Source: Motiliproteus sp047633175
GTDB lineage: Bacteria; Pseudomonadota; Gammaproteobacteria; Pseudomonadales; Balneatricaceae
DNA length: 64,000 bases
Reading direction: 5' to 3'
Assembly: GCA_047633175.1 (NCBI GenBank)
Contig: JBLIEQ010000005.1
Location: 1 to 64,000 of the forward strand
Position 1 is the stretch's first letter; each line of letters opens with the position of its first letter. A model generated the notes under the pieces. That model was not told the DNA's origin. It saw nothing but the letters and a program-made list of their open reading frames with translations, and made no database searches. Position numbers and translations under genes: made by a program. This document shows positions 18,531 through 26,412 of this stretch, in pieces.

Positions 18531-18672
18531 GGAGGTCTCCAGGGGCTTCTAGTTGGGTTGAGACATGGCGATCGCCTGGCTGCGCTACGCACAGGCCTAG
18601 GCGATTTGGCTGCGCCGCTGCACCGCTACGCGGCTGGTCACCCCGGTTAGCGATCAGAATTTTGTTAAACAT
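18523..18672 (-). other. Upstream ORF made by a duplicated liuD start
   Basis: The 49 bp around the liuD start (18497-18545) are repeated at 18639-18687 with two mismatches, including the Shine-Dalgarno and the first codons (MFNKILIANRG). Translation from the upstream copy gives a 49-codon ORF that ends with TAA at 18525-18523, just inside the real liuD start (ATG at 18530). It therefore has its own ribosome binding site and terminates within a few bases of liuD. It could couple or dampen liuD translation, or be a neutral scar of a local duplication. Confidence 0.6.
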
Positions 18673-18738
18673 GGTGGTCTCCAGGGGTGGTGATCAGGGT
18701 GGCGAGCAGAGCTGCGATCAGAGTGTTGGTAAGCATGG

Positions 18739-19542
18739 TTACTGTCCCTGTTCCTGAATCCAGTTGGGTTTACGCTTCTCGAGGAAGGCGCTGAGCCCTT
18801 CCTGTCCCTCGGCGCTGATCCGGATATCGGCGATACAGATAGAGGTGGCTTCGATCAGATCGGCTGTAATCGGTTTGCTGCTGACCGTGCTGATCAGGGC
18901 CTTGGCGGCTTCGATGGCGCAGGGACTGTTGTTGAGCAGTTTCTTTATCAGGGCCTCCTTGGCGGCATCGAGGTCTTCATTGGTCTCGACCAGTTCATGC
19001 ACCAGCCCCCAGTCCTTGGCCTGAGTGGCGCTGAAGGCTTCGGCGGTCAGGAAATAGCGGCGTGCCTGGCGCTCGCCGATCGCCCTGACGACGTAGGGGC
19101 TGATCACCGCAGGGACCAGACCGATCCGCACCTCGCTGAGACAGAACTGACTGGCCTGGGTGGCAACGACCAGATCGCAGCAGGCGGCCAGACCCACGGC
19201 ACCGCCGTAAGCGGCCCCCTGCACCAGCGCGATCGTAGGCTTGGGCAGGTCGTTAAGGCAGCGCATCAAATGAGCCAGGCCGCGGGCATCGACCAGGTTT
19301 TCCTGGTGGCTGTTGCCCGCCATCCGCCGCATCCAGTTGAGGTCGGCACCGGCGGAGAAGTTCTTACCCTCGGAGCGCAGCACCAGGACCCGCACGGCGG
19401 GATCCTCGGCCACGGCCTCCAGATGCCGGATCAGGCTGTCGATCACCTGGTCATCGAAGGCGTTATGCACCTCGGGGCGGTTGAGTGTCAGCGTGGCGAT
19501 GCCACGGCTGTCGGTATTGAGTAGGACCTGTTGCTTGCTCAT
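18739..19542 (-). CDS. liuC: Methylglutaconyl-CoA hydratase (crotonase family)
   Basis: 267 residues of the enoyl-CoA hydratase fold: LTLNRPEVHNAFDDQVI near 17-33, the oxyanion-hole segment GKNFSAGADLNWMRRM near 59-74 and LVQGAAYGGAVGLAACCDL near 105-123. The ADLNWM sequence is typical of LiuC/AUH-type methylglutaconyl-CoA hydratases, which produce HMG-CoA for LiuE. It lies 12 nt downstream of liuB. The 208-nt gap to liuD is long for this operon and contains the duplicated liuD start. Confidence 0.93.
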   Translation of the reverse strand: MSKQQVLLNTDSRGIATLTLNRPEVHNAFDDQVIDSLIRHLEAVAEDPAVRVLVLRSEGKNFSAGADLNWMRRMAGNSHQENLVDARGLAHLMRCLNDLPKPTIALVQGAAYGGAVGLAACCDLVVATQASQFCLSEVRIGLVPAVISPYVVRAIGERQARRYFLTAEAFSATQAKDWGLVHELVETNEDLDAAKEALIKKLLNNSPCAIEAAKALISTVSSKPITADLIEATSICIADIRISAEGQEGLSAFLEKRKPNWIQEQGQ

Positions 19543-19554
19543 GTCGATCTCCCC

Positions 19555-21165
19555 CTACATTCGGAACACGCCGAATTTAGTGTCTTCTATAGGTTTATTG
19601 AGTGCTGCCGCCAGCCCCATGCCGATCACATCGCGGGTCTGAGCCGGATCGATAACGCCGTCATCCCAGAGTCGGGCGCTGGCGTAGTAGGGGTGCCCCT
19701 GGTGCTCGTACATATCCAGAATAGGCTTCTTGTAGGCCGCTTCCTCGTCGCTGCTCCAGGACTCCTTGCCACGCTCTTTGGCATCGCGGGTCACCTGGGC
19801 CATCACTCCGGCCGCCTGCTCGCCACCCATCACCGAGATCCGCGCATTAGGCCACATCCACAAGAAGTTCGGATCGAAGGCGCGACCGCACATCCCGTAG
19901 TTACCGGCACCGAAGCTGCCACCGATAATCATCGTCAGCTTAGGGACATTGGCGCAGGAGACCGCAGTCACCATCTTGGCGCCATGTTTGGCGATGCCCT
20001 CGGCCTCGTACTTGCTGCCCACCATAAAGCCGGTCACATTCTGCAGGAACAGCAGCGGAATCTTGCGCTGGCAGCAGAGTTCGATGAAATGGGTGCCTTT
20101 CTGCGCCGCCTCGGAGAACAGTACCCCGTTGTTGGCGATGATGCCGACCGGATAGCCGTGTATTCGGGCAAAGCCCGTCACCAGGGTGGTGCCGTAGAGT
20201 TGCTTGAATTCATCGAAATCGGAGCCGTCGACGGTGCGTGCGATCACCTCACGGACATCATAGGGCTTTCTCAGGTCGGTACCGACCACGCCATACAGCT
20301 CCTGGGCACCGAACAGCGGCGGCAGCGAGGGCCGAATATCCATGTCGAGCTGCTTCACCCGATTGAGTCTGGATACCGAGGCGCGAGCGATCTCCAGCGC
20401 GTGCTTGTCGCTCTGGGCATAGTGGTCGGCAACCCCGGAGACTTTACAGTGAATATCCGCGCCGCCCAGATCCTCGGCGGTCACCACCTCGCCCGTGGCA
20501 GCCTTCACCAGGGGAGGGCCTGCCAGGAAGATGGTGCCCTGGTTGCGGACAATAATAGATTCGTCGGCCATAGCCGGCATATAGGCGCCACCGGCGGTGC
20601 ACAGACCCAGCACCACGGCGATCTGCGGGATCCCCTTCGCCGACATCCGTGCCTGATTAAAGAAGATATGCCCGAAGTGCTCGCGGTCGGGGAACACCTC
20701 GTCCTGACGCGGCAGGTTGGCACCGCCCGATTCCACCAGATAGATGCAGGGCAGGTTGTTTTGCTCGGCAATAGCCTGGGCCCGCAGGTGTTTTTTTACA
20801 GTCAGCGGGTAATAAGAACCACCTTTTACCGTGGGATCGTTAGCGACGATCATGCAGTCCTGACCGCTGACTCGGCCGATACCGGTAATTACCCCCGCAG
20901 CTGGGACCTTCTCGCCCTCATACACCTCGTGACCTGCCAGCTGCGACAACTCCAGGAACGGCGAACCCTCGTCCAGCAGGTGATTGATACGATCACGCGG
21001 CAGCAGCTTCCCCTTAGCCAGGTGGCGCTCGCGATACTTAGCGCCGCCACCCAGTTCGATCGTCGCCACCTGAAGACGCAGGTCCTCGACGACGGCCTGC
21101 ATCTGGGACTGGTTGTTAATAAACTCTTCAGAACGGATATTGATCTTGGATTCGAGGATGGCCAT
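19555..21165 (-). CDS. liuB: Methylcrotonyl-CoA carboxylase, carboxyltransferase beta subunit
   Basis: 536 residues of the acetyl-CoA carboxylase carboxyltransferase family: HLAKGKLLPRDRINHLLDEG near 68-87, ESGGANLPRQDEVFPDREHF near 145-164, GGAYMPAMADESIIV near 191-205 and GGSFGAGNYGMCGRAFDPNF near 412-431. It is the carboxyltransferase partner of LiuD. It is the first gene of the operon here; in most gammaproteobacterial liu operons liuA (isovaleryl-CoA dehydrogenase) precedes it. A strong LiuR-type operator lies about 66 bp upstream of its start. Confidence 0.96.
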   Translation of the reverse strand: MAILESKINIRSEEFINNQSQMQAVVEDLRLQVATIELGGGAKYRERHLAKGKLLPRDRINHLLDEGSPFLELSQLAGHEVYEGEKVPAAGVITGIGRVSGQDCMIVANDPTVKGGSYYPLTVKKHLRAQAIAEQNNLPCIYLVESGGANLPRQDEVFPDREHFGHIFFNQARMSAKGIPQIAVVLGLCTAGGAYMPAMADESIIVRNQGTIFLAGPPLVKAATGEVVTAEDLGGADIHCKVSGVADHYAQSDKHALEIARASVSRLNRVKQLDMDIRPSLPPLFGAQELYGVVGTDLRKPYDVREVIARTVDGSDFDEFKQLYGTTLVTGFARIHGYPVGIIANNGVLFSEAAQKGTHFIELCCQRKIPLLFLQNVTGFMVGSKYEAEGIAKHGAKMVTAVSCANVPKLTMIIGGSFGAGNYGMCGRAFDPNFLWMWPNARISVMGGEQAAGVMAQVTRDAKERGKESWSSDEEAAYKKPILDMYEHQGHPYYASARLWDDGVIDPAQTRDVIGMGLAAALNKPIEDTKFGVFRM

Positions 21166-21230
21166 GTCTGGATTCCTGTTGCGTCTGCTGCTGGAACGGT
21201 TGGATCTGCTGATGGTACTGAGACTAGCGT

Positions 21231-21252
21231 AAGTTTACGTAAACGTAAACTT
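21231..21252. promoter_or_regulatory. LiuR-type operator upstream of liuB
   Basis: A perfect 10-bp inverted repeat with a 2-bp centre: AAGTTTACGT, AA, ACGTAAACTT. MerR-family regulators bind such palindromes between -35 and -10. The sequence matches the TTTACGTAAACG-type LiuR motif described for gammaproteobacterial leucine-degradation operons. It lies between liuR and liuB, 66 bp from the liuB start. Confidence 0.85.
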
Positions 21253-21399
21253 GTTTTTTAAGCGCGGTCAGCCTAAATAAAAATGATCCGGCTCTTTCAG
21301 TCTAGCCCTTGTGGGGGAGAGTGCGGGGAAGGGAAGAGTGCGGGGGAGAGTGTCGGCAGGCGTGCCCGAACGCGTGTTGGAGGGCATGGAGGTATCGGC

Positions 21400-21801
21400 T
21401 TAGGGATCGGAAGAGGGAACGGCTGAGAGCGTTTTGAGTGCCTGCCGGCAGCGCTCTTCGGTCGTCTCCAGCTCCAGCCGGATCACGGCGATATCTTTGA
21501 TCTGCTGCTCCAGGGCCTGCTTTTTCTGACCGATAAGGCTGAGCATCTGTGACAGCTGAATCGCGCTGCTATCGGGGCTGGCATCGTAAATATCGATAAT
21601 GTCACGGATCTCGGCCAGTGAAAACCCGAGCCGCTTGCCGCGCATGATCAGCTTAAGCCGCACGTGATCGCGCTTGGAGTAGATTCGGGTTTGCCCCCGG
21701 CGAGTCGGCTCGATCAGCCCTTGATCCTCATAGAAGCGAATACTACGGGTCGTGATATCGAATTCACGAGAGAGCTCACTGATCGAAAAGGTCTGATCCA
21801 T
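21400..21801 (-). CDS. liuR: MerR-family regulator LiuR
   Basis: 133 residues. An N-terminal MerR winged helix (FSISELSREFDITTRSIRFY near 5-24, then LIEPTRRGQTRIYSKRDHVR) is followed by a long helical dimerisation region (about 75-125). The SLAEIRDIIDIYD stretch near 61-73 is typical of LiuR, which represses the isovalerate/leucine catabolic operon and responds to pathway acyl-CoAs. It is encoded upstream of liuB on the same strand. A degenerate operator lies ahead of it at about 21872-21891. Confidence 0.92.
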   Translation of the reverse strand: MDQTFSISELSREFDITTRSIRFYEDQGLIEPTRRGQTRIYSKRDHVRLKLIMRGKRLGFSLAEIRDIIDIYDASPDSSAIQLSQMLSLIGQKKQALEQQIKDIAVIRLELETTEERCRQALKTLSAVPSSDP

Positions 21802-21871
21802 GGTTGGGTGCCAAGAGTGTTTGTCGTGATGGTTTGCTGTGATGGTTAAGTACAGGCGTACTGTAGCGGGT

Positions 21872-21891
21872 TGTTAACGTAAAGGTAAGGG
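21872..21891. promoter_or_regulatory. Possible second, degenerate LiuR operator upstream of liuR
   Basis: TGTTAACGTAAAGGTAAGGG agrees at 14 of 20 positions with the central part of the liuB operator (21232-21251). It lies about 70 bp upstream of the liuR start, where an autoregulatory site would be expected. The right arm is poor. Confidence 0.4.
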
Positions 21892-22170
21892 GTTGTTTCG
21901 CAGGACTGCCGAAGAGGAGCGCGCAGCAGGAACCTGCCCTGTGATCGCAGGCCTGCAGGCGATTTTTTGAAGCAATGACAACAACCTGGCGCTCCGCCAA
22001 ATTCACCGTGAAAAGGTAAGTCGCTCCGGGTACGTGGCTCCAGTGTAGGTTCGCATAGGGCAGTGATGAAAGAGCATTAACGCTTGATATATTAGCAATA
22101 AATGTTCAAAGTACGGTATTGTTTCAAAGATATATTTTAAGCCAAGGATTGCAGAAAAGGAGAAGAAGGC
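21892..22170. other. Gene-free stretch at the left edge of the AT-rich island
   Basis: I see no gene. It holds a copy of the GCCTGCAGGCGAT(C/T)TTTTGA repeat near 21951-21970. It also holds GTGTAGGTTCGCATAGGGC at 22043-22061, a near-copy of 28447-28465. From about 22070 the sequence becomes AT-rich. Confidence 0.5.
22043..22069 (+). repeat. Left direct repeat flanking the AT-rich island
   Basis: It agrees at 22 of 27 positions with 28447-28473, in the same orientation. The two copies bracket the AT-rich cassette-like region. It could mark an insertion boundary or just be two members of a dispersed repeat family. Confidence 0.5.
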
Positions 22171-22392
22171 ATGGATGCTCCCACCGTCGTGCTCAAGCCT
22201 GACGTGATCCCGTTACGTCCCTTCAGTGTTAACAATCGTGAACGCTTCCCGTTTTTCATCCTTTTTTTAAAATTAAATATATTTACGATGTTTGTCAGTA
22301 GGTTGCTGGGTGACTTTGTTCGCAGGTCTGATTATAAGGTATTCCCGATAATAATTGTTATGAGGCCAGCGGCCTCTTTAAAAGGGTGTTAG
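22171..22392 (+). CDS. Hypothetical small protein, doubtful
   Basis: A 73-codon frame with a good Shine-Dalgarno (AAGGAGAAGAAGGC before ATG). The product has a hydrophobic middle (FFILFLKLNIFTMFV near 28-42) and no family I recognise. Its last codons coincide with a GAGGCC-AGC-GGCCTC hairpin and with GTTAGAT at 22388-22394, a perfect integron core-site sequence. It could be the remnant of a preceding cassette rather than a real gene. Confidence 0.3.
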   Translation: MDAPTVVLKPDVIPLRPFSVNNRERFPFFILFLKLNIFTMFVSRLLGDFVRRSDYKVFPIIIVMRPAASLKGC

Positions 22393-22394
22393 AT
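22388..22394 (+). other. Candidate integron core site (GTTAGAT)
   Basis: GTTAGAT fits the GTTRRRY recombination core exactly and lies 118 bp upstream of the large ATPase gene, where a preceding attC or attI would end. A small hairpin (22362-22376) lies just ahead. I cannot find a convincing left half, so on its own it is weak evidence. Its value is its position relative to the attC at 25499-25553. Confidence 0.35.
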
Positions 22395-22511
22395 TTCTTA
22401 CGATATCTATACAGATTTTCACCGAAAAAGTTACCTGTAAAAACTTTCATGAATTAAATTAAGTATTTCCTCTCATGATCAAAAGGGCACAATATCATTA
22501 ATGGAGATAAT

Positions 22512-25481
22512 ATGATTAGTCGTGGTTCACAATGGAAGCGCTGGGAGCCTCATATTCACGCTCCAGGAACGGTTCTTAACAATCAATTTAAAGCTGACGC
22601 TTGGGAGGAATATTTAACAGCCCTTGAGGCGCTGACACCTAAGCTAGAATCTTTAGCTGTAACTGATTATTATGTAACTGACACGTATGAAGAAGTATTG
22701 CGAAGGAAAGAGTCTGGAAGATTAAAAGATGTGCAGCTAATTTTTGCTAATGTTGAACTTAGGCTAGATGTGGCCGCTAAGTCTGGCTTTGTAAATATAC
22801 ATCTTCTAGTTAGCCCTGAAGACTCAGATCATATTGATCAGCTCCGAAGAATACTTACACGACTGCAGTTCCAAGCTTATGGTGATCGTTTTGATTGTAC
22901 GGCAAGCGAGCTTGTTAGGCTTGGGAAAAAAACAGATATTGATATCACAGACAATCTTGCTGCTCTTAGGTGTGGAGCTACTCAATTCAAGGTTAATTTT
23001 AATCAACTAAAAGAAGTTTACCATCAAAGCGACTGGGCTAAAAAAAATATACTTGTAGCTGTAGCAGGGGCAAGTGGGGATGGAACTTCAGGGCTGCGTC
23101 AGGCTGCAGATAAGACAATACGGCAAGAAATTGAAGCATTTTCACATATTATCTTCGCCAGCAATGCAGCCCAGCGTGAATTTTGGCTTGGACAGCGTAA
23201 CATTAATATTGAGATGCTGCGTGAACGTTATAACGGCTGTAAACCGTGCCTCCACGGTAGCGACTCTCATCACATTGATACCGTAGGGAAGCCCGAAGCA
23301 GAGCGTTATACTTGGATTAAAGGTGCCTTGGAATTTGATGCCCTACGGCAAGCTTGTATAGACCCAGAAGGTAGGGCATTTGTTGGTGCTGAACCTCCTC
23401 CATCTGCAATGCCTTCACAGGTTATAACCAGTGCAACTATAAGTAATGCCAGTTGGGCACAAACTCCTGAAATATTATTAAATAAAGGCTTAGTAGCAAT
23501 TATAGGTGCGCGTGGTTCAGGCAAAACTGCCCTTGCGGATATGATTGCTGCTGGCTGCGACTCTATTCCTCAATACGCATGGAATGGCAGTGAAAATACT
23601 AGTCCGTCTTTTTTAGCAAGAGCAAGATCGCATATTGGTGATGCATCTATTACTGTGAATTGGGATGGCGGAGATGAATCGTCACGTGCACTTAACGGGA
23701 AGGATGCTAATGGGCATCTTTCCTTCCCTCGTGCTAGATATCTTTCTCAACAATTCGTTGAAGAGCTTTGTTCCTCAAGCGGGGTCTCTGATGGACTTGT
23801 TGAAGAAATAGAGAGAGTAATACTGGAAGCACATCCTCTTGATGAACGTAATGGGGCTGTAAATTTTAGTGAATTTAGAGAGCACCGTACTAGCAGGTTT
23901 CAACAGTCTAGAAGCCGAGAGACTGAAGCGATATCTAATTTATCTGAGCGAATTGCTATTGAAATTGAGAAGGAACGCTTAACTGCTACATTTTCAGCTC
24001 AAATAACTCAAAAGAAAAATCTTATACAAGGTTATAACGCTGATCTTGCGAAGCTGGTTGTTAAAGGAACCGAAGCTCAAGTGAAGCGCCACGCAGACCT
24101 AAGCGAAGCAGCTCAAGCTGTTAGAGGAAAAATACAAGCCTTTTCAAACCAGCGACGCACCTTCATTACATTGCAGGACGAGGTGGCTAGTACGCGTGCA
24201 ACTAAGGCGCCTGAACTTCTTCGGCAAGCACAAGAACGACATGGCCTCAGTGGGTTTAATAGTCAGCAGTGGGACGAATTTCTTCTTATATATAAAGGTA
24301 ATGTAGATAGTAGTTTAGCGGGCTATGTGACATGGGCAGATACTCAAATCGCAGAGCTAAATGGTCAGCCTATGCCTCTAGGAGACCCGAATGCTCCCAC
24401 CATTGCTGATGAGGTTGAGCTTAATACTTTGAATTTATCAACAATCAAGACTGAGATGACTAGGCTTGAGGCGCTTTTTAGTGCCGTTAAGGTGGTTAGG
24501 GATCAATACACAGCGCTTACAAAGCGGCTTGGTCAAGAGAATGCTGCCCTCAAAGCATTAGAAGAAAAACTTCTAGATGCGCAAGGCGCATCAACTCGTA
24601 AAAGTGAAAGGCAAATTGAGCGTAATGAGGCGTACAAAAGAGTATTTGATGCAATAATCAATGAGCAATCAGTACTCTCTGAGCTTTATGCTCCACTTAT
24701 GGAAAGACTCTCAGAATCGTTTGGAACATTAAGTAGGTTAAGTTTCTACGTTCGGCGTGTTGTTGATGTTAAAAAGTGGGGGGCGTATGCAGAAGAACAT
24801 CTGTTAGACCGCCGTAAAGCTGGACCTTTCAACGGTAAAGGTGCTTTAACTGCTCGAGCCGAAGAAATGCTTAAACCAGCTTGGGAACACGGGGATTCAG
24901 ATGAAATTAAAGGTGCAATAACAAATTTCGTCAAAACCTATCTTTCAGATATTCTTGCTCATGCGCCATATGAAAAACAGCAAAGCGAGTATAAAGGTTG
25001 GCTAAAAAGTTTCGCACTTTGGCTTTATGGAACAGATCACATCACGATTAGATATGAGATTTTATATGATGAGACTGACATACGTAAGCTGTCACCAGGA
25101 ACGCGGGGAATAGTACTGCTGTTGCTTTATCTTGCTTTGGATGACGCTGACGATCGTCCTTTAATTATTGATCAGCCTGAAGAAAACTTAGACCCTAAAT
25201 CAGTAAATGATGAGCTTGTACCGTTATTCATTGCTGCAAAAGCAAAACGACAAGTAATTATGGTTACACACAATGCCAACCTTGTAATTAATACTGATGC
25301 GGATCAAATTATTATTGCTGAAGTTGGGGCACATCAAGCGGGCGGGTTGCCACCAATTACTTACCGTGCCGGAGGGTTGGAAAATGCTTCTATTCGAACA
25401 GCTGTACGCGATATTTTAGAAGGCGGCGAGTCTGCATTTCAAGAACGAGCAAGACGACTTCGTGTACGACTTGAGCGATAG
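22512..25481 (+). CDS. PHP-domain / ABC-type ATPase fusion, TrlF-like putative defence protein
   Basis: 989 residues. The N-terminal PHP-type metal-dependent phosphoesterase region has H14-I-H16, T51-D52, an acidic residue in ANVELRLD near 78 and HGSDSHH near 248-254. An ABC/SMC-like ATPase follows: Walker A GARGSGKT near 332-340, a long coiled coil about 480-720, signature LSPGTRG near 860, Walker B RPLIIDQPEENLDP near 882-895 and H-loop MVTHNAN near 918. This layout is that of proteins catalogued as TrlF-family AAA-like ATPases, found in defence islands, so nucleic-acid cleavage gated by an ATPase is inferred. It is AT-rich relative to its flanks and is followed 17 nt later by an attC site, suggesting it is an integron cassette gene. 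Confidence 0.85.
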   Translation: MISRGSQWKRWEPHIHAPGTVLNNQFKADAWEEYLTALEALTPKLESLAVTDYYVTDTYEEVLRRKESGRLKDVQLIFANVELRLDVAAKSGFVNIHLLVSPEDSDHIDQLRRILTRLQFQAYGDRFDCTASELVRLGKKTDIDITDNLAALRCGATQFKVNFNQLKEVYHQSDWAKKNILVAVAGASGDGTSGLRQAADKTIRQEIEAFSHIIFASNAAQREFWLGQRNINIEMLRERYNGCKPCLHGSDSHHIDTVGKPEAERYTWIKGALEFDALRQACIDPEGRAFVGAEPPPSAMPSQVITSATISNASWAQTPEILLNKGLVAIIGARGSGKTALADMIAAGCDSIPQYAWNGSENTSPSFLARARSHIGDASITVNWDGGDESSRALNGKDANGHLSFPRARYLSQQFVEELCSSSGVSDGLVEEIERVILEAHPLDERNGAVNFSEFREHRTSRFQQSRSRETEAISNLSERIAIEIEKERLTATFSAQITQKKNLIQGYNADLAKLVVKGTEAQVKRHADLSEAAQAVRGKIQAFSNQRRTFITLQDEVASTRATKAPELLRQAQERHGLSGFNSQQWDEFLLIYKGNVDSSLAGYVTWADTQIAELNGQPMPLGDPNAPTIADEVELNTLNLSTIKTEMTRLEALFSAVKVVRDQYTALTKRLGQENAALKALEEKLLDAQGASTRKSERQIERNEAYKRVFDAIINEQSVLSELYAPLMERLSESFGTLSRLSFYVRRVVDVKKWGAYAEEHLLDRRKAGPFNGKGALTARAEEMLKPAWEHGDSDEIKGAITNFVKTYLSDILAHAPYEKQQSEYKGWLKSFALWLYGTDHITIRYEILYDETDIRKLSPGTRGIVLLLLYLALDDADDRPLIIDQPEENLDPKSVNDELVPLFIAAKAKRQVIMVTHNANLVINTDADQIIIAEVGAHQAGGLPPITYRAGGLENASIRTAVRDILEGGESAFQERARRLRVRLER

Positions 25482-25498
25482 TTTTTCATTCAGAAAAT

Positions 25499-25553
25499 GT
25501 AACAAGTCAATGCAGCCGACCGCCTTCGGCGGCAGCTGATTGAGGCGTTAGGG
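25499..25553 (+). other. Integron attC recombination site
   Basis: Right core GTTAGGG (25547-25553, 6 of 7 to GTTRRRY) and left core ATGTAAC (25498-25504, 6 of 7 to RYYYAAC) enclose a folded arm. TCAAT pairs with ATTGA and CAGC with GCTG, with an unpaired G between TCAAT and CAGC as the extrahelical base. CCGCC pairs with GGCGG across a TTCG turn. This is the textbook structure of attC sites, and it lies directly after the ATPase stop as in a gene cassette. Confidence 0.88.
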
Positions 25554-25577
25554 CGTAATCTAATCGAATAATAGTTT

Positions 25578-26276
25578 ATGATTAATATAGGAACAGCGGA
25601 TTTTTACTTAGGTGTGCCAAGCCTTCCGGCGGAAGAATTCGAATCTTATTCGACCAGACTGTTCGATGAGTGGGAAGTCTATGTTGGGGATGTTTTAAAG
25701 CTTCCAGATTACTATTTGGCGCTAGATGTTCAAGAAGGCTCGATCAGCGCCAAAAGCAAAATTATTGTGACTACGACCGCATTATGTGGTTTTCTTGCAA
25801 CTTATGGGTCGATATCCTCTGGTGTTAAACATATGTATGCCGACGTAAGGGCCGCTGGTAACTATCTTGGTGTCAGAGCGTCCGCCCCATTCCCTGAAGC
25901 TAACGTGAAGCCAAAAATTCGAAATCGAGGTGAGGCGCTTTCTAAGCTTCAGTCACTATTTATTAGAGTGGGGAATGGCTCTATATCCGTCGAAGAGGCA
26001 ATGACACTGGCTGAAAAGTTATTAGGCGATGGTTTCAAAGAGGTTCCTGAATTCATGGAAAAGCTTAAGGTATCGCTAGAGAATACTCCATCTCAAATGC
26101 TACTACCTATTGAAGGGCCGGAATTACAGTCAAATCTTCGTCAAAAAAAAGGTGATGAGAAAAAGCCTGCCAACCCAAAACCAAGAGTACAAGTGATTAG
26201 GCCTGATCAATATAGAGTTGAGATATGGAGAGAATCAAAAAGAAGTAAAAGGAATGTTCGTATTCGAAAGGTCTAG
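25578..26276 (+). CDS. Unknown cassette protein with one hydrophobic segment
   Basis: 232 residues that I do not recognise. One hydrophobic stretch (IIVTTTALCGFLATYGSISS, about 61-80) could be a membrane helix. The C-terminal third is rich in lysine, arginine and proline (KKGDEKKPANPKPR near 190-203). The ATG at 25578 has no good Shine-Dalgarno. It begins 24 bp after one attC core and its stop is followed at once by a second attC-like site, so it is a cassette ORF. It shares the AT-rich composition of the island. Confidence 0.6.
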   Translation: MINIGTADFYLGVPSLPAEEFESYSTRLFDEWEVYVGDVLKLPDYYLALDVQEGSISAKSKIIVTTTALCGFLATYGSISSGVKHMYADVRAAGNYLGVRASAPFPEANVKPKIRNRGEALSKLQSLFIRVGNGSISVEEAMTLAEKLLGDGFKEVPEFMEKLKVSLENTPSQMLLPIEGPELQSNLRQKKGDEKKPANPKPRVQVIRPDQYRVEIWRESKRSKRNVRIRKV

Positions 26277-26369
26277 TTCTAACAAAACAATTAACCGGAC
26301 CTCGCATTGCGTGGTTCGCTGCGTTCACTTTACCACGCAAAGCTCCGCTCGGTTATTGTGGCGCTAGGT
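26277..26369 (+). other. Second attC-like site (degenerate right core)
   Basis: Left part TTCTAAC-AAAACAATTAACCG; right part CGGTTATTGT-GGC-GCTAGGT. The arms ACAAT-T-AACCG and CGGTTATTGT pair completely except for one extra T, the expected extrahelical base. An inner TGCGTGG/CCACGCA stem fills the middle. The right core reads GCTAGGT instead of GTTRRRY, so one essential-looking base has changed and the site may be inactive. Confidence 0.72.
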
Positions 26370-26412
26370 GTTTTTAATATCTAATTAACCCATTAGTCAA
26401 ATATTTAAGAAA

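Noticed and set aside
19531..21261. 576-codon plus-strand open frame opposite liuB
   Set aside because: It lies wholly across the minus-strand liuB gene, whose product matches a well-known family; the antisense frame shows no recognisable domain and is explained by codon bias.
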